From positions 1 through 64,000 of the forward strand of contig CBDDKR010000002.1 in the NCBI GenBank assembly GCA_965230345.1: 64,000 nt of DNA. Reading direction: 5' to 3'. Made by a program: the position numbers and the translations under genes. The notes under the pieces were generated by a model that ran no database searches, was not told where the DNA came from, and saw only the letters and a list, made by a program, of their open reading frames with translations. Shown here in pieces: positions 8,049 through 16,501 of this stretch (position 1 is the first letter of the stretch; every line of letters starts with the position of its first letter). The DNA is from JADKBO01 sp965230345. GTDB taxonomy: Bacteria; Bacteroidota; Bacteroidia; Chitinophagales; Saprospiraceae.

Positions 8049-10211
8049 ATGACACGTTTAGCACTCTTTATTTTTAGTATTTTAATTTGGACTAGTTCAT
8101 CAGCTCAAGAAACTGTAACACTGGAAAACTTGTGGCAAAACTATTCCTATTTTGCCAAATCCGTACCTGGTTTCAACTTCACTTTAGATGGGAAACATTA
8201 TACTCGCTTGGAGGACAATAAAATCAACAAATACGATTTAACAACGGGCAACTTGGTCGAAATGCTTTTAGATGCAAGTCAATTAGTTAATGATCATTTT
8301 AATGGTGAAATTTCCGACTATTACTTTAATCATGACGAATCCAAGATTATATTATCGTCTCAACGGGAATACATATACAGAAGGTCTTCTAAGGCATTTT
8401 ATTTTATTTATGATATTTCTAGCAAGCAAATTTCAGAAGTCCTTGATCAGAAGATTATGTACGCTTCCCTAAATAAATCTGGTGACAAGGTTGCCTATGT
8501 TCTCAATAACAATATTCACATATTCGATCTGAATAGCAAAACAACAGAAGCTGTAACAAATGATGGCAAAACAAATGAAATAATCAATGGTGCTGCAGAT
8601 TGGGTATACGAAGAAGAATTTGCGATGTCTAAAGCATTCGCGTGGTCTCCAAATGGAGATAAAATTGCCTTCATGAGATTCGACGAAAGAGAGGTTCCAG
8701 AATTTACAATGACACTTTATCATGATCAAATGTATCCTACATATTCTACTTTCAAATATCCTAAAGTTGGAGAAAAAAATGCGAAGGTTTCAGCCTTAGT
8801 TTATGACGTAAACAAAAAAAGCACAGAGCATTTGGATATGGGAAATATGGATGACAAATATATTCCAAGGATTAAGTGGACGACATCCAACGACGAGTTA
8901 GTCGTATTTAAGATGAATCGTCATCAGAATAATTTACAACTGCATTTATTTAATTTCAAATCTAATGAATCTAAGATTTTATTAGAAGAAAAAAACAAAT
9001 ACTATATAGACATTACAGATGATTTGACATTTTTGAAAGACGGTAAACGTTTTATCTGGACATCTGAAAAAGATGGATACAACCAAATCTTCCTATATAA
9101 CAAATCAGGCAATCAAATTAGAAAATTAACTGGAGGGAATTTTGACGTTAGTAAGTTTTATGGTGTTGATGAAAAAAATCAAACGATATATTATGCTTCC
9201 AAAGAAATCTCACCACTAGAAAATCATATTTATGCTATTGGTCTTGATGGCAAAAACAAAACAAAGCTTTCGTCAAAACCAGGTAATAACAAGGCTCAAT
9301 TCAGTAGTACATACGACTACTTTGTATTAAATCATAGCAATGTTACCACACCACCTAATTACACAGTATTCGACAGGAAGAATACGCAAGTGAGAATCAT
9401 TGAAGACAATAAAGCATTTCAAAATCATACTGAAAAATACGGCTTAAATCCAATGGAATTTTTCACATTTAAGACATCCGAAGATGTTGAACTTAATGCT
9501 TACATGATTAAGCCTCCTGGATTCAATCCTAATAGGTCCTATCCTGTATTCATGACCCAATATAGTGGTCCAGGTAGCCAATCCGTAACCAATAGTTGGG
9601 GTGGAGCTAATTATTGGTGGTATCAAATTCTTGCACAAGAAGGCTATTTGGTTGTTTGTGTTGATCCTAGAGGAACTGGTGGACGAGGAGAAGAATTTAA
9701 GAAAATGACCTATCTACAATTAGGAAAGTATGAGACTATAGATCAAATTGAAGCTGGTAAGTATTTAGCTTCTCTTCCTTATGTAGATGCCTCTCGAATA
9801 GGAATTTTTGGTTGGAGTTATGGCGGTTACATGTCTACTCTTTGCCTATCCAAAGGTGCCGATGTATTTAAAGCAGCTATAGCAGTTGCACCTGTTACAA
9901 ATTGGAAATGGTATGATAGTATATACACGGAGAGATACATGAGAACCTACAAAGAAAATGAAGCTGGTTTTAGAGAAAATTCTCCTATTTATTTTGCAGA
10001 CAAAATTAAAGGTAACTATTTACTTGTGCATGGATTAGCAGACGACAATGTGCATTGGCAAAATTCAGCAGAAATGACAAGAGCACTAGTCAATGCCAAT
10101 GTTCAATTCGACACTTATGTCTATCCCAATAAAAATCATGGAATATATGGAGGCAACACTCGTTACCATCTATTTACAAAAATGACTAATTTTGTGAAAG
10201 AAAAGCTGTAA
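8049..10211 (+). CDS. S9 family dipeptidyl peptidase IV
   Basis: A 720-residue exported serine peptidase. An N-terminal signal peptide ends in SSSAQ (about residue 20). Residues of about 40-480 form the DPPIV N-terminal beta-propeller, including DWVYEEEF, the segment that carries the Glu pair that binds the substrate N-terminus in DPP IV. The C-terminal alpha/beta hydrolase domain has nucleophile Ser in GWSYGG (about residue 591), Asp in GLADDNVHW (about 665) and His in NKNHGIY (about 697). Family role: removal of X-Pro or X-Ala dipeptides from peptides, in the periplasm or at the outer membrane of Bacteroidota. Monocistronic by position; paired dyads lie after its stop. Confidence 0.93.
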   Translation: MTRLALFIFSILIWTSSSAQETVTLENLWQNYSYFAKSVPGFNFTLDGKHYTRLEDNKINKYDLTTGNLVEMLLDASQLVNDHFNGEISDYYFNHDESKIILSSQREYIYRRSSKAFYFIYDISSKQISEVLDQKIMYASLNKSGDKVAYVLNNNIHIFDLNSKTTEAVTNDGKTNEIINGAADWVYEEEFAMSKAFAWSPNGDKIAFMRFDEREVPEFTMTLYHDQMYPTYSTFKYPKVGEKNAKVSALVYDVNKKSTEHLDMGNMDDKYIPRIKWTTSNDELVVFKMNRHQNNLQLHLFNFKSNESKILLEEKNKYYIDITDDLTFLKDGKRFIWTSEKDGYNQIFLYNKSGNQIRKLTGGNFDVSKFYGVDEKNQTIYYASKEISPLENHIYAIGLDGKNKTKLSSKPGNNKAQFSSTYDYFVLNHSNVTTPPNYTVFDRKNTQVRIIEDNKAFQNHTEKYGLNPMEFFTFKTSEDVELNAYMIKPPGFNPNRSYPVFMTQYSGPGSQSVTNSWGGANYWWYQILAQEGYLVVCVDPRGTGGRGEEFKKMTYLQLGKYETIDQIEAGKYLASLPYVDASRIGIFGWSYGGYMSTLCLSKGADVFKAAIAVAPVTNWKWYDSIYTERYMRTYKENEAGFRENSPIYFADKIKGNYLLVHGLADDNVHWQNSAEMTRALVNANVQFDTYVYPNKNHGIYGGNTRYHLFTKMTNFVKEKL

Positions 10212-10300
10212 ATCTCTCAGCATTTGATGGACATCTATTGAAGTCTTTTAAGGCTATATTGTTCTTTCACATGCAAATCAAGATTTTGCAGTTTTTCAAG

Positions 10301-10338
10301 AAATTACGTTTCAATACCTAGGTATTGAAACGTAATTT
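10301..10338. repeat. 38-bp perfect palindrome
   Basis: Two 19-bp arms meet with no loop: AAATTACGTTTCAATACCT (10301-10319) followed directly by its exact reverse complement (10320-10338). It lies 90 nt after the DPP IV stop and 68 nt before mtaB. There is no following T-run, so an ordinary intrinsic terminator is not the obvious reading; an operator or processing hairpin is possible. Confidence 0.8.
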
Positions 10339-10340
10339 GC

Positions 10341-10374
10341 ATTGTGATGATATGCATATACATATCGTCACAAT
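10341..10374. repeat. Second inverted repeat, 14-bp arms
   Basis: ATTGTGATGATATG (10341-10354) and CATATCGTCACAAT (10361-10374) pair over 14 bp with one G-T wobble, enclosing the 6-nt loop CATATA. It starts 3 bp after the 38-bp palindrome, giving two tandem dyads just upstream of mtaB. Confidence 0.75.
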
Positions 10375-10405
10375 ATATTATTAGATCATTTCATTTATTC
10401 CCTTT

Positions 10406-11740
10406 ATGGCGACACCACAGTCGGTAGCATTTCATACACTTGGTTGTAAGCTCAATTTTTCTGAGACATCAAGTATTCGCAGACAGTTTGAAGACGCTGG
10501 TTACTCCACCACTTCTTTTGAAGAAGGCGCAGACGTATACATTATAAATACTTGTTCTGTAACAGATTTTGCAGATAAGAAATGTAGGTATGAAGTAAGA
10601 AGAGCACTTAAGCATTCTCCGGATGCAAAGATTGTTATCGTGGGATGCTATGCACAGCTCAAACCACAAGAAATTGCAGATATTGATGGTGTCGATCTTG
10701 TATTAGGTGCCGCAGAAAAATTCAACATATTGGAGTATGTCAATGAATTATCCAAAGCAACGGGCAAAGGCATGGTTAAAGCTGGAGATGTCAAAAGTGC
10801 CAATTCATTCCATGAAGCGTTTTCCTTTGGAGATCGAACACGATCATTCTTGAAAGTACAAGATGGGTGCGATTATAAATGTACATTTTGCACCATACCT
10901 AAGGCTAGAGGCGCATCTCGAAGCAATACCATCGCCAACGTAATTCAAAATGCAACTGATATTGCTCAACGTGGCAATAAGGAGATAGTGCTTACTGGAG
11001 TAAATCTTGGAGATTTTGGAAATGGTACCGAAGTAATAGAAGGCATCAAACCAAAAAAGAATGACTTATTTATTGATTTGATTAAATCATTGGATGAAGT
11101 TGAGGGAATTGATCGATTCAGAATATCTTCAATCGAACCCAATTTGTGTTCAAACGATGTTATTGAATTTGTGCATACATCAAATAGGTTTGTTCCTCAT
11201 TTCCACATTCCATTGCAATCGGGTTCCAATAAAATATTAAAGGCAATGCGTAGAAGATATTTACGCGAACTATACTCAGATCGAGTAGAGACCATAAAAC
11301 AAAAAATGCCAAACTGCTGTATAGGAGTAGATGTTATTGTAGGCTTTCCTGGTGAAACAGAAGAGGACTTTATGGATACCTATACATTTATAGAAGGCCT
11401 TGACGTGAGCTACTTACATGTTTTCACCTATTCAGAAAGAGCTAACACCCCAGCAGCTGAATTGCCAAATACAGTTCCAATGAATGTTCGAAAAGCAAGA
11501 AATGCCAAACTTAGGAGTTTATCTACACTAAAAAAACAAGAGTTCTATAGCAAATACATTGGACAAGAGTCAACCGTGCTATTTGAGGAATCTCCCCTCC
11601 AAGGAATGATGAGTGGATTTACGGAGAATTATATCAAGATCTTAACACCACATGATCCTATGCTTATCAATCAAATTGGAAGAGTTAGGCTAACACAGTT
11701 TTCTGAGGACAAAGAAGCACTAATAGCTTCAATTCTTTAA
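10406..11740 (+). CDS. mtaB: tRNA (N6-threonylcarbamoyladenosine(37)-C2)-methylthiotransferase MtaB
   Basis: A 444-residue radical SAM methylthiotransferase. The N-terminal UPF0004 domain has the three Cys that bind the auxiliary cluster (HTLGCKLN, NTCSVTD, VGCYAQ). The radical SAM domain has CDYKCTFC (CxxxCxxC, near residue 155) followed by TIPKARG, and the C-terminus is TRAM-like. TLGCKLN with this spacing places it in the MtaB (YqeV) clade rather than MiaB or RimO. It converts t6A37 to ms2t6A37 in ANN-decoding tRNAs. The ATG at 10406 follows two tandem inverted repeats by 31 nt. Confidence 0.92.
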   Translation: MATPQSVAFHTLGCKLNFSETSSIRRQFEDAGYSTTSFEEGADVYIINTCSVTDFADKKCRYEVRRALKHSPDAKIVIVGCYAQLKPQEIADIDGVDLVLGAAEKFNILEYVNELSKATGKGMVKAGDVKSANSFHEAFSFGDRTRSFLKVQDGCDYKCTFCTIPKARGASRSNTIANVIQNATDIAQRGNKEIVLTGVNLGDFGNGTEVIEGIKPKKNDLFIDLIKSLDEVEGIDRFRISSIEPNLCSNDVIEFVHTSNRFVPHFHIPLQSGSNKILKAMRRRYLRELYSDRVETIKQKMPNCCIGVDVIVGFPGETEEDFMDTYTFIEGLDVSYLHVFTYSERANTPAAELPNTVPMNVRKARNAKLRSLSTLKKQEFYSKYIGQESTVLFEESPLQGMMSGFTENYIKILTPHDPMLINQIGRVRLTQFSEDKEALIASIL

Positions 11741-11838
11741 ACATCCAATACATCGATCTCTCTATCCAAATTAATGAGACCAAAACAATGATATTTTGCA
11801 TGTCTAGTCTAAACATTGATCGAATCGCGAATTACATT

Positions 11839-11865
11839 TTATAATTACGACCAAACGAATTATAA
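11839..11865. repeat. Short inverted repeat upstream of the SH3 gene
   Basis: TTATAATT (11839-11846) and AATTATAA (11858-11865) form 8-bp perfect arms around an 11-nt loop. AT-only arms in AT-rich DNA make chance plausible. It is about 120 nt upstream of the SH3-domain gene and could be a regulatory dyad. Confidence 0.3.
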
Positions 11866-11982
11866 TTAATACAATACTTATTCTCGACTAATGATTACGA
11901 ATAGTCAATAGCTGAGCAAATGCACCCTTGATTGACGCATATTTGAAGTATCAAACATTCATCACACTAAAAACTTCAAATT

Positions 11983-12711
11983 ATGAAAAAGATCATTATG
12001 TTGCTTCTGATTACTACGACATCATTGACTTGGGGAATTCCAAATTCGGTAGAGCCCGAGGTGTTTTTCAAAGGACAGAGTGTTTATGTTGTCGCTCCAG
12101 CTGGATTAAACATGAGAGTTGCTCCCAATATGGATGCATATCAGATTACGACCATTCCATATGGTTCCTCCATTCAAATTCTAGCTCCTGTAAATGAAAA
12201 TCTTGAAAAAGAAGAAATCGAATATGCACTGGGTTCTTGGATCAAAGTTGGATTTGAAAATAAGGTTGGATATGTTTTCGACGGCTTCTTGTCAAACCTT
12301 CCTATTCCATCAGGTATCACCACTTATGAAAATGACAATTCAATGATGCGACTTCTAAATGAATGGATCAATGAATACCAGGAACTATGCTATACTCCTG
12401 ATACCATAGTCACAGAACATCAAACTACCATCAACTACGAATTTGTAAACGGGGCCACCTTCGCTAAGATCAAACAAAATGATCAGATTAAAACCAAACT
12501 CATACTAACAGATGTACGAATAATGGATGTATTCCATCTCATTAAGGGCTTCTATTTATCCTCTGACGAAAAACAAGCCCTAGATGAAAACACCTTATTC
12601 ATCAAAGACAAAAATGGACTGGTAAGATTAATTAAAATCTATGATAACAATTACTGTGAAATCAAACGCTTGAAAAATGGAAATATTCAGTTGATCATGC
12701 AGTCCACATAA
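11983..12711 (+). CDS. Exported bacterial SH3-domain protein
   Basis: A 242-residue protein with a signal peptide (MKKIIMLLLITTTSLTWG). Residues of about 30-105 match a bacterial SH3 (SH3_3/YgiM-type) domain, with the characteristic GLNMRVAPN, IPYGSSIQIL, WIKVGFENKVGYVFDGFL series. The C-terminal 130 residues have no recognised domain and may bind calcium- or peptide-like ligands, but nothing specific is visible. SH3_3 domains in exported proteins commonly bind cell-wall peptides. The gene stands alone and is followed by a strong terminator 35 nt after its stop. Confidence 0.75.
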   Translation: MKKIIMLLLITTTSLTWGIPNSVEPEVFFKGQSVYVVAPAGLNMRVAPNMDAYQITTIPYGSSIQILAPVNENLEKEEIEYALGSWIKVGFENKVGYVFDGFLSNLPIPSGITTYENDNSMMRLLNEWINEYQELCYTPDTIVTEHQTTINYEFVNGATFAKIKQNDQIKTKLILTDVRIMDVFHLIKGFYLSSDEKQALDENTLFIKDKNGLVRLIKIYDNNYCEIKRLKNGNIQLIMQST

Positions 12712-12745
12712 AGAAACAATAAATCGAGAGAGTGGTTTTTATCAA

Positions 12746-12776
12746 AGTAGGGGCACAAAGGTGTCTCTACTTTTTT
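12746..12776 (+). terminator. Intrinsic terminator after the SH3 gene
   Basis: AGTAGGGGCAC (12746-12756) pairs with GTGTCTCTACT over 11 bp with two G-T wobbles around an AAAG loop, followed by six T (12771-12776). It lies 35 nt after the stop. Confidence 0.85.
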
Positions 12777-12931
12777 GTGGTTTAATAATTAAAGTCATAT
12801 AGTTTACCATATACATCTAATCTCATTGAAGTAATACAGTTTTATTCTGTCCAATTTTGACAAACGAATCACTTCCTTCTACAACAGATCCTAATTCTAA
12901 TCTATACAAATAGCCTTCTAAACGATTAGTA

Positions 12932-12962
12932 TTTGTAATTCATTATAAAAAATTGATATTTG
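12932..12962 (+). promoter_or_regulatory. Bacteroidota-type promoter for the TPR/TonB_C gene
   Basis: A -33 TTTG (12932-12935), a 19-nt spacer, and GATATTTG (12955-12962), one mismatch from TAnnTTTG. Expected start near 12969, leaving a leader of about 140 nt before the ATG at 13111. Confidence 0.55.
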
Positions 12963-13110
12963 CGGCAAAATTTCAGAATACGGCATTGAAATTGTTGTAT
13001 ATAAAGAAATAATTGGGGCAAGTACATATAATTGCAGATCAACAATAAACATTTAGGTATTTTTTAACAATTTAATAAACCTACTTGACGTCATATTAAA
13101 AACATCTACC

Positions 13111-14250
13111 ATGAAGCATATATTATTTATTTTTCTGGCACTGTTAGGGTTTTTACCAACTTCCATAGGTCAAAATCTTGACGAAGAAATTGGATTCAAA
13201 TACGTTAAAGCAGAGTACCTGCTTTCTACGGAAAGAATGGAAGACGCTATCAGCGAATTAAACGATATTATCAAAGCAAGTCCTTTTTACAAAGACGCAC
13301 TTATTTTACGTGCGCAAACCAAGTATAAATTGGGTGCCTTCAAAGGTGCAAAAGACGATGTTCTGATGGCTATCGAAAACAATGGTGTAACAGTTGAGGC
13401 TGCTACTCTTCTCGGTAAAACAGAATATGCATTAGGCAATAGAACCGCAGCCATAAACTCTCTTTCAGCTGCAATTGCCATGGACGTTGATGATGAACGA
13501 GTATATGAACTGAGAGCAAATATTCACATAGAAGATGGCAATAATGATTTAGCATGTGAGGATTGGTCTACTGCTTCTGATATGGGGTCTACAAAAGCTG
13601 CAATTGAACTTCGAAAGAATTGTGCTCATTTCACATCAAAGAAGAATCGAAAGAAAAACAATTCTAAGGTTTTGAATAAGGATGAAGGATCCAGTAATCA
13701 TGATACTGATTCAAAAGTTATCGTTATGGAAAATGATAAACTAGGAAAGAAAGAGGGCTCTGATGATAATGAAGGCTCAACAAATGATGATAACAATTCT
13801 GAAGACGATTCAAATTCTGATAATACCGATGACCAATCAACAACCTCAAATGAAGAGGATGATGAAAATGGCTCAACGGATGATGACGAATCAAATATGG
13901 AGGACGAAGAAGATGAAAATCTTCCTAAAGAAGATAATACTGAAAATAACATCGAAATTGATGAAGAATTATCGTTATCAATTTATGGCCAAGGTCTTGG
14001 TAAAAGAAGAATCCTGGATAGACCAAGTATTTTAATTCTTTCGGATAAAACAGGAAAAGTCGCGGTAGAGATCTGTGTAAATGAAAATGGTAAAGTGGAC
14101 TATGCAGAGTTTAACCCAAGTAAATCAAGTCTAACAAAAAATAGCCTTGTTTCTTTAGCCATCAGAAAATCGAAAGAATTTTGGTTCGAGAAATCAGACT
14201 ATAAAAAACAATGTGGATACATCATTTTTGATATTAAAGGGTCTGAATAA
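13111..14250 (+). CDS. TPR protein with acidic linker and TonB C-terminal-like domain
   Basis: A 379-residue exported protein. Order: signal peptide (to about SIGQ, residue 21), TPR repeats (residues 22-165), a Lys-rich patch (RKKNNSK), then a low-complexity segment of Asp, Glu, Ser and Asn (about residues 190-290). A C-terminal domain (about 290-379) resembles the TonB C-terminal fold: GKVAVEICVNENGKV followed by the QCGYIIFDIKG end, which is the pattern of Bacteroidota TonB C-termini. Unlike TonB there is no N-terminal membrane anchor or Pro-rich spacer. A role in the periplasm bridging partners is inference. The next gene starts 25 nt downstream, so the two may be co-transcribed. Confidence 0.7.
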   Translation: MKHILFIFLALLGFLPTSIGQNLDEEIGFKYVKAEYLLSTERMEDAISELNDIIKASPFYKDALILRAQTKYKLGAFKGAKDDVLMAIENNGVTVEAATLLGKTEYALGNRTAAINSLSAAIAMDVDDERVYELRANIHIEDGNNDLACEDWSTASDMGSTKAAIELRKNCAHFTSKKNRKKNNSKVLNKDEGSSNHDTDSKVIVMENDKLGKKEGSDDNEGSTNDDNNSEDDSNSDNTDDQSTTSNEEDDENGSTDDDESNMEDEEDENLPKEDNTENNIEIDEELSLSIYGQGLGKRRILDRPSILILSDKTGKVAVEICVNENGKVDYAEFNPSKSSLTKNSLVSLAIRKSKEFWFEKSDYKKQCGYIIFDIKGSE

Positions 14251-14275
14251 ATCTGTTGTTTAAAGAATAACCAAT

Positions 14276-15775
14276 ATGCTCAACAAAACATTAAAGAATA
14301 AAATAAACTACGTTTTACTACCAATATGTTTCATATTGGTAGTTTTTGTTTCATGTCGCAAAAACACGGACTTCATTACATCTGGTGCCAATTTTGAAAT
14401 ATCTCAAGATACACTTTTGTTTGACACTGTATTTACCACTATTGGATCTGCAACAAAAAGAGTCAAGATTTACAACAACGAATCAGATCCGATACTGGTA
14501 GATATTCGTTTAAAATCTGGTGAACAATCCATGTTTAGAATGAATGTAGATGGCCAACCAGGAAAAGTGATTGAAGAAGTCGAAATTCCAGGTAAGGACA
14601 GCATTTATGTCTTTATGGAAGTAACCGTTGACCCAGATCAACCTTTATCTATAAGTCCCTATGTGATTGAAGATGATTTGTTAATTAGTCAAAACAATTC
14701 CATGAGTTCCATGAAGTTGATTGCATGGGGTCAAAATGCTAATTATATCAGCAAAAAAGGAACCATTAGTGCCTTGACCTGCGATCTAGGAACAGTATCT
14801 TTTGACGACGAGAAACCCTACGTCATATATGGAATTCTAGTTGTTGACAGTTGTGAACTTATTATTCCCGCCGGACAATCCATCCATATTCATGGAGGAT
14901 TGGTGACAAGCCCTGATTTGGTTTATAATGATGGTCAGATCATTATTTTCCCAAATGGTAAACTCACAGTTCAAGGAAGTCAAGAAGAGCCTGTCGTATT
15001 TGAAGGTGATCGATTAGAGCCAGATTTTAGTGATGTAGCTGGACAATGGGTGGGCATAAGAATATTTCCTGAAAGTGTAGGAAATAGTATTGAATATGCA
15101 CAAATCCAAAATAGTATTATTGGGGTAATCGTAGATAGCTCAGCTGAATTAAGCATTAAGAATAGCATTATTAAAAACACTACAGGAGCAGGAATTATTG
15201 GAGTCCATTCTACCATTGATGGCGAAAACCTATTAGTCCATAGCAATGGATCGTATAATGTACAACTTACATACGGAGGTGATTACAATTTTGACTATTG
15301 TACTTTTGTATCAAGTTCTACCCAAAGAGAAGCGCTCTATATCAATAATTATAAATGTACAGATCTTGAAAATGATCCATTATGCGTTACCTCATTTGAA
15401 TTGTACAGGTCTAATTCATTAATACGAAACTCTATTCTTTATGGTCCTTCTAAAGATGAAATCAACATTGATGACCACACCAATAAGGAAGTACCTAACA
15501 TTATGAATTTTGACTTCCAAAACTGTATTGTTAGAGTTGACGAACTAATAGAGTCTGAAAACTACCCTACCTTTTTTCAAGATTGCCCATCCTGTATTAC
15601 TTATATGTCTGGGGATTCTCTATTCCTTAATGAAGACGCCTTAGATTTCAGTTTGGACACCATGTCTATTGCAGAGGAAAAAGCGATCTCAATTCAAAAT
15701 ATTGACATTGACATATTGGGGAATTTTAGAGATATCAGTACGCCAGATATTGGTTGTTATGAATTTAATAATTAA
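14276..15775 (+). CDS. Lipoprotein with right-handed beta-helix
   Basis: A 499-residue lipoprotein: signal peptide with lipobox FVSC (Cys27). Residues of about 40-150 are a beta-rich domain. Residues of about 170-420 carry repeated short beta-strand/Asn motifs (for example SAELSIKNSIIKNTTGAGIIG) typical of right-handed parallel beta-helix (pectate-lyase-like) folds. The end, DISTPDIGCYEF, is the terminal cap common in Bacteroidota beta-helix proteins. No catalytic residues are identifiable. Codons 14-23, in the signal-peptide core, form a terminator-like hairpin. The next gene starts 6 nt after its stop, so it is probably co-transcribed with the HupE-like gene. Confidence 0.75.
   Translation: MLNKTLKNKINYVLLPICFILVVFVSCRKNTDFITSGANFEISQDTLLFDTVFTTIGSATKRVKIYNNESDPILVDIRLKSGEQSMFRMNVDGQPGKVIEEVEIPGKDSIYVFMEVTVDPDQPLSISPYVIEDDLLISQNNSMSSMKLIAWGQNANYISKKGTISALTCDLGTVSFDDEKPYVIYGILVVDSCELIIPAGQSIHIHGGLVTSPDLVYNDGQIIIFPNGKLTVQGSQEEPVVFEGDRLEPDFSDVAGQWVGIRIFPESVGNSIEYAQIQNSIIGVIVDSSAELSIKNSIIKNTTGAGIIGVHSTIDGENLLVHSNGSYNVQLTYGGDYNFDYCTFVSSSTQREALYINNYKCTDLENDPLCVTSFELYRSNSLIRNSILYGPSKDEINIDDHTNKEVPNIMNFDFQNCIVRVDELIESENYPTFFQDCPSCITYMSGDSLFLNEDALDFSLDTMSIAEEKAISIQNIDIDILGNFRDISTPDIGCYEFNN
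14317..14347 (+). terminator. Terminator-like hairpin inside the beta-helix lipoprotein signal sequence
   Basis: ACTACCAATAT (14317-14327) pairs perfectly over 11 bp with ATATTGGTAGT (14333-14343) around a 5-nt loop, followed by a run of T (14343-14347). It lies 67 nt after the upstream stop but inside codons 14-23 of the lipoprotein. It may terminate or attenuate transcription. Confidence 0.5.
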
Positions 15776-15781
15776 TAAACC

Positions 15782-16348
15782 ATGTTTACAGAATATCTAC
15801 AATTAGGATTCGATCATATTCTCGATATTGAAGGATACGATCACATATTATATGTACTTACCTTATGCGCAATATATACGTATAAGTCTTGGAAAAAGAT
15901 TATCGTCTTAGTAACAGCATTTACTATTGGGCACTGTATTACATTGGTCTTGGCAGGTTTGGGAATCATTTCTTTTCCTCCCAAATTGATTGAAATGCTT
16001 ATTCCCATTACCATAATTCTTACAGGATTAAGCAATATTTTTCAATCTAAAAATCAAAAAATCAATCATAAACTGGTCTATAGTTTACCTCTCCTATTTG
16101 GATTGATTCATGGTATGGGGTTTTCCTCATTCTTTAGAGCATTACTGGGACGAGATCAAAATATTGTTTCTGCGTTGCTTCCTTTTAATATAGGAGTAGA
16201 ACTTGGTCAATTGATCATTGTCTTTGTTGCAATGATTCTATCCTACGTTTGGAATAAATACCTTGGCTTAAAACACAGATATTGGAATATAGTTATTTCC
16301 TCTATCGCAATTATAGTAGCAGTAAAAATGCTCCTAGAAAGAATATAG
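15782..16348 (+). CDS. HupE/UreJ-2 family membrane protein
   Basis: A 188-residue membrane protein with about six hydrophobic segments. Family-typical motifs are GFDHILDIEGYDHILYVL near the N-terminus, FTIGHCITL in the second segment and FGLIHGMGF in the fourth. His and Asp within membrane segments could bind metal; HupE proteins elsewhere are nickel permeases, but the UreJ_2 subgroup in Bacteroidota usually lacks a hydrogenase or urease partner, and none is seen here. It is 6 nt after the beta-helix lipoprotein. Transport of a metal is possible but unproven. Confidence 0.82.
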   Translation: MFTEYLQLGFDHILDIEGYDHILYVLTLCAIYTYKSWKKIIVLVTAFTIGHCITLVLAGLGIISFPPKLIEMLIPITIILTGLSNIFQSKNQKINHKLVYSLPLLFGLIHGMGFSSFFRALLGRDQNIVSALLPFNIGVELGQLIIVFVAMILSYVWNKYLGLKHRYWNIVISSIAIIVAVKMLLERI

Positions 16349-16471
16349 CTACTCTCTTTAAGCAATCCATTGATTGTATTTATAAAATGGAATTTCTTTT
16401 ACAACACTAATCTCGGCCAGCACATTGCCGAATTTCGAGTCATCAAATACCGAAATATTCGTCATATATGT

Positions 16472-16479
16472 TAAATTTG
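16472..16479 (+). promoter_or_regulatory. Putative -7 element of the S24 repressor gene
   Basis: TAAATTTG matches TAnnTTTG exactly; expected start about 7 nt downstream, within the inverted repeat 16480-16500. This would give a leader of about 15 nt. Confidence 0.4.
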
Positions 16480-16500
16480 CTGTATAACAATAAAATACAG
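16480..16500. promoter_or_regulatory. Candidate autoregulatory operator
   Basis: CTGTAT (16480-16485) and ATACAG (16495-16500) form 6-bp inverted arms 9 nt apart. The repeat sits between the -7 element and the ATG of the XRE/S24 repressor gene, the position expected for an autorepressor site. Confidence 0.35.
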
Positions 16501-16501
16501 T

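Larger units (their letters stand above)
12712..13110. other. Intergenic region (399 nt)
   Basis: Holds the SH3-gene terminator (12746-12776) and a well-formed promoter (12932-12962) for the downstream TPR gene. No small ORF of note was seen; the 140-nt leader after the promoter is AT-rich and unstructured by eye. Confidence 0.6.

Noticed and set aside
13698..13952. 84-codon minus-strand frame rich in Ser opposite the acidic linker
   Set aside because: It is the antisense of the Asp/Glu/Asn-rich low-complexity segment and has no independent coding signal.
15782..16348. Part of a urease or hydrogenase cluster
   Set aside because: No urease or hydrogenase genes nearby; the family name alone does not justify it.
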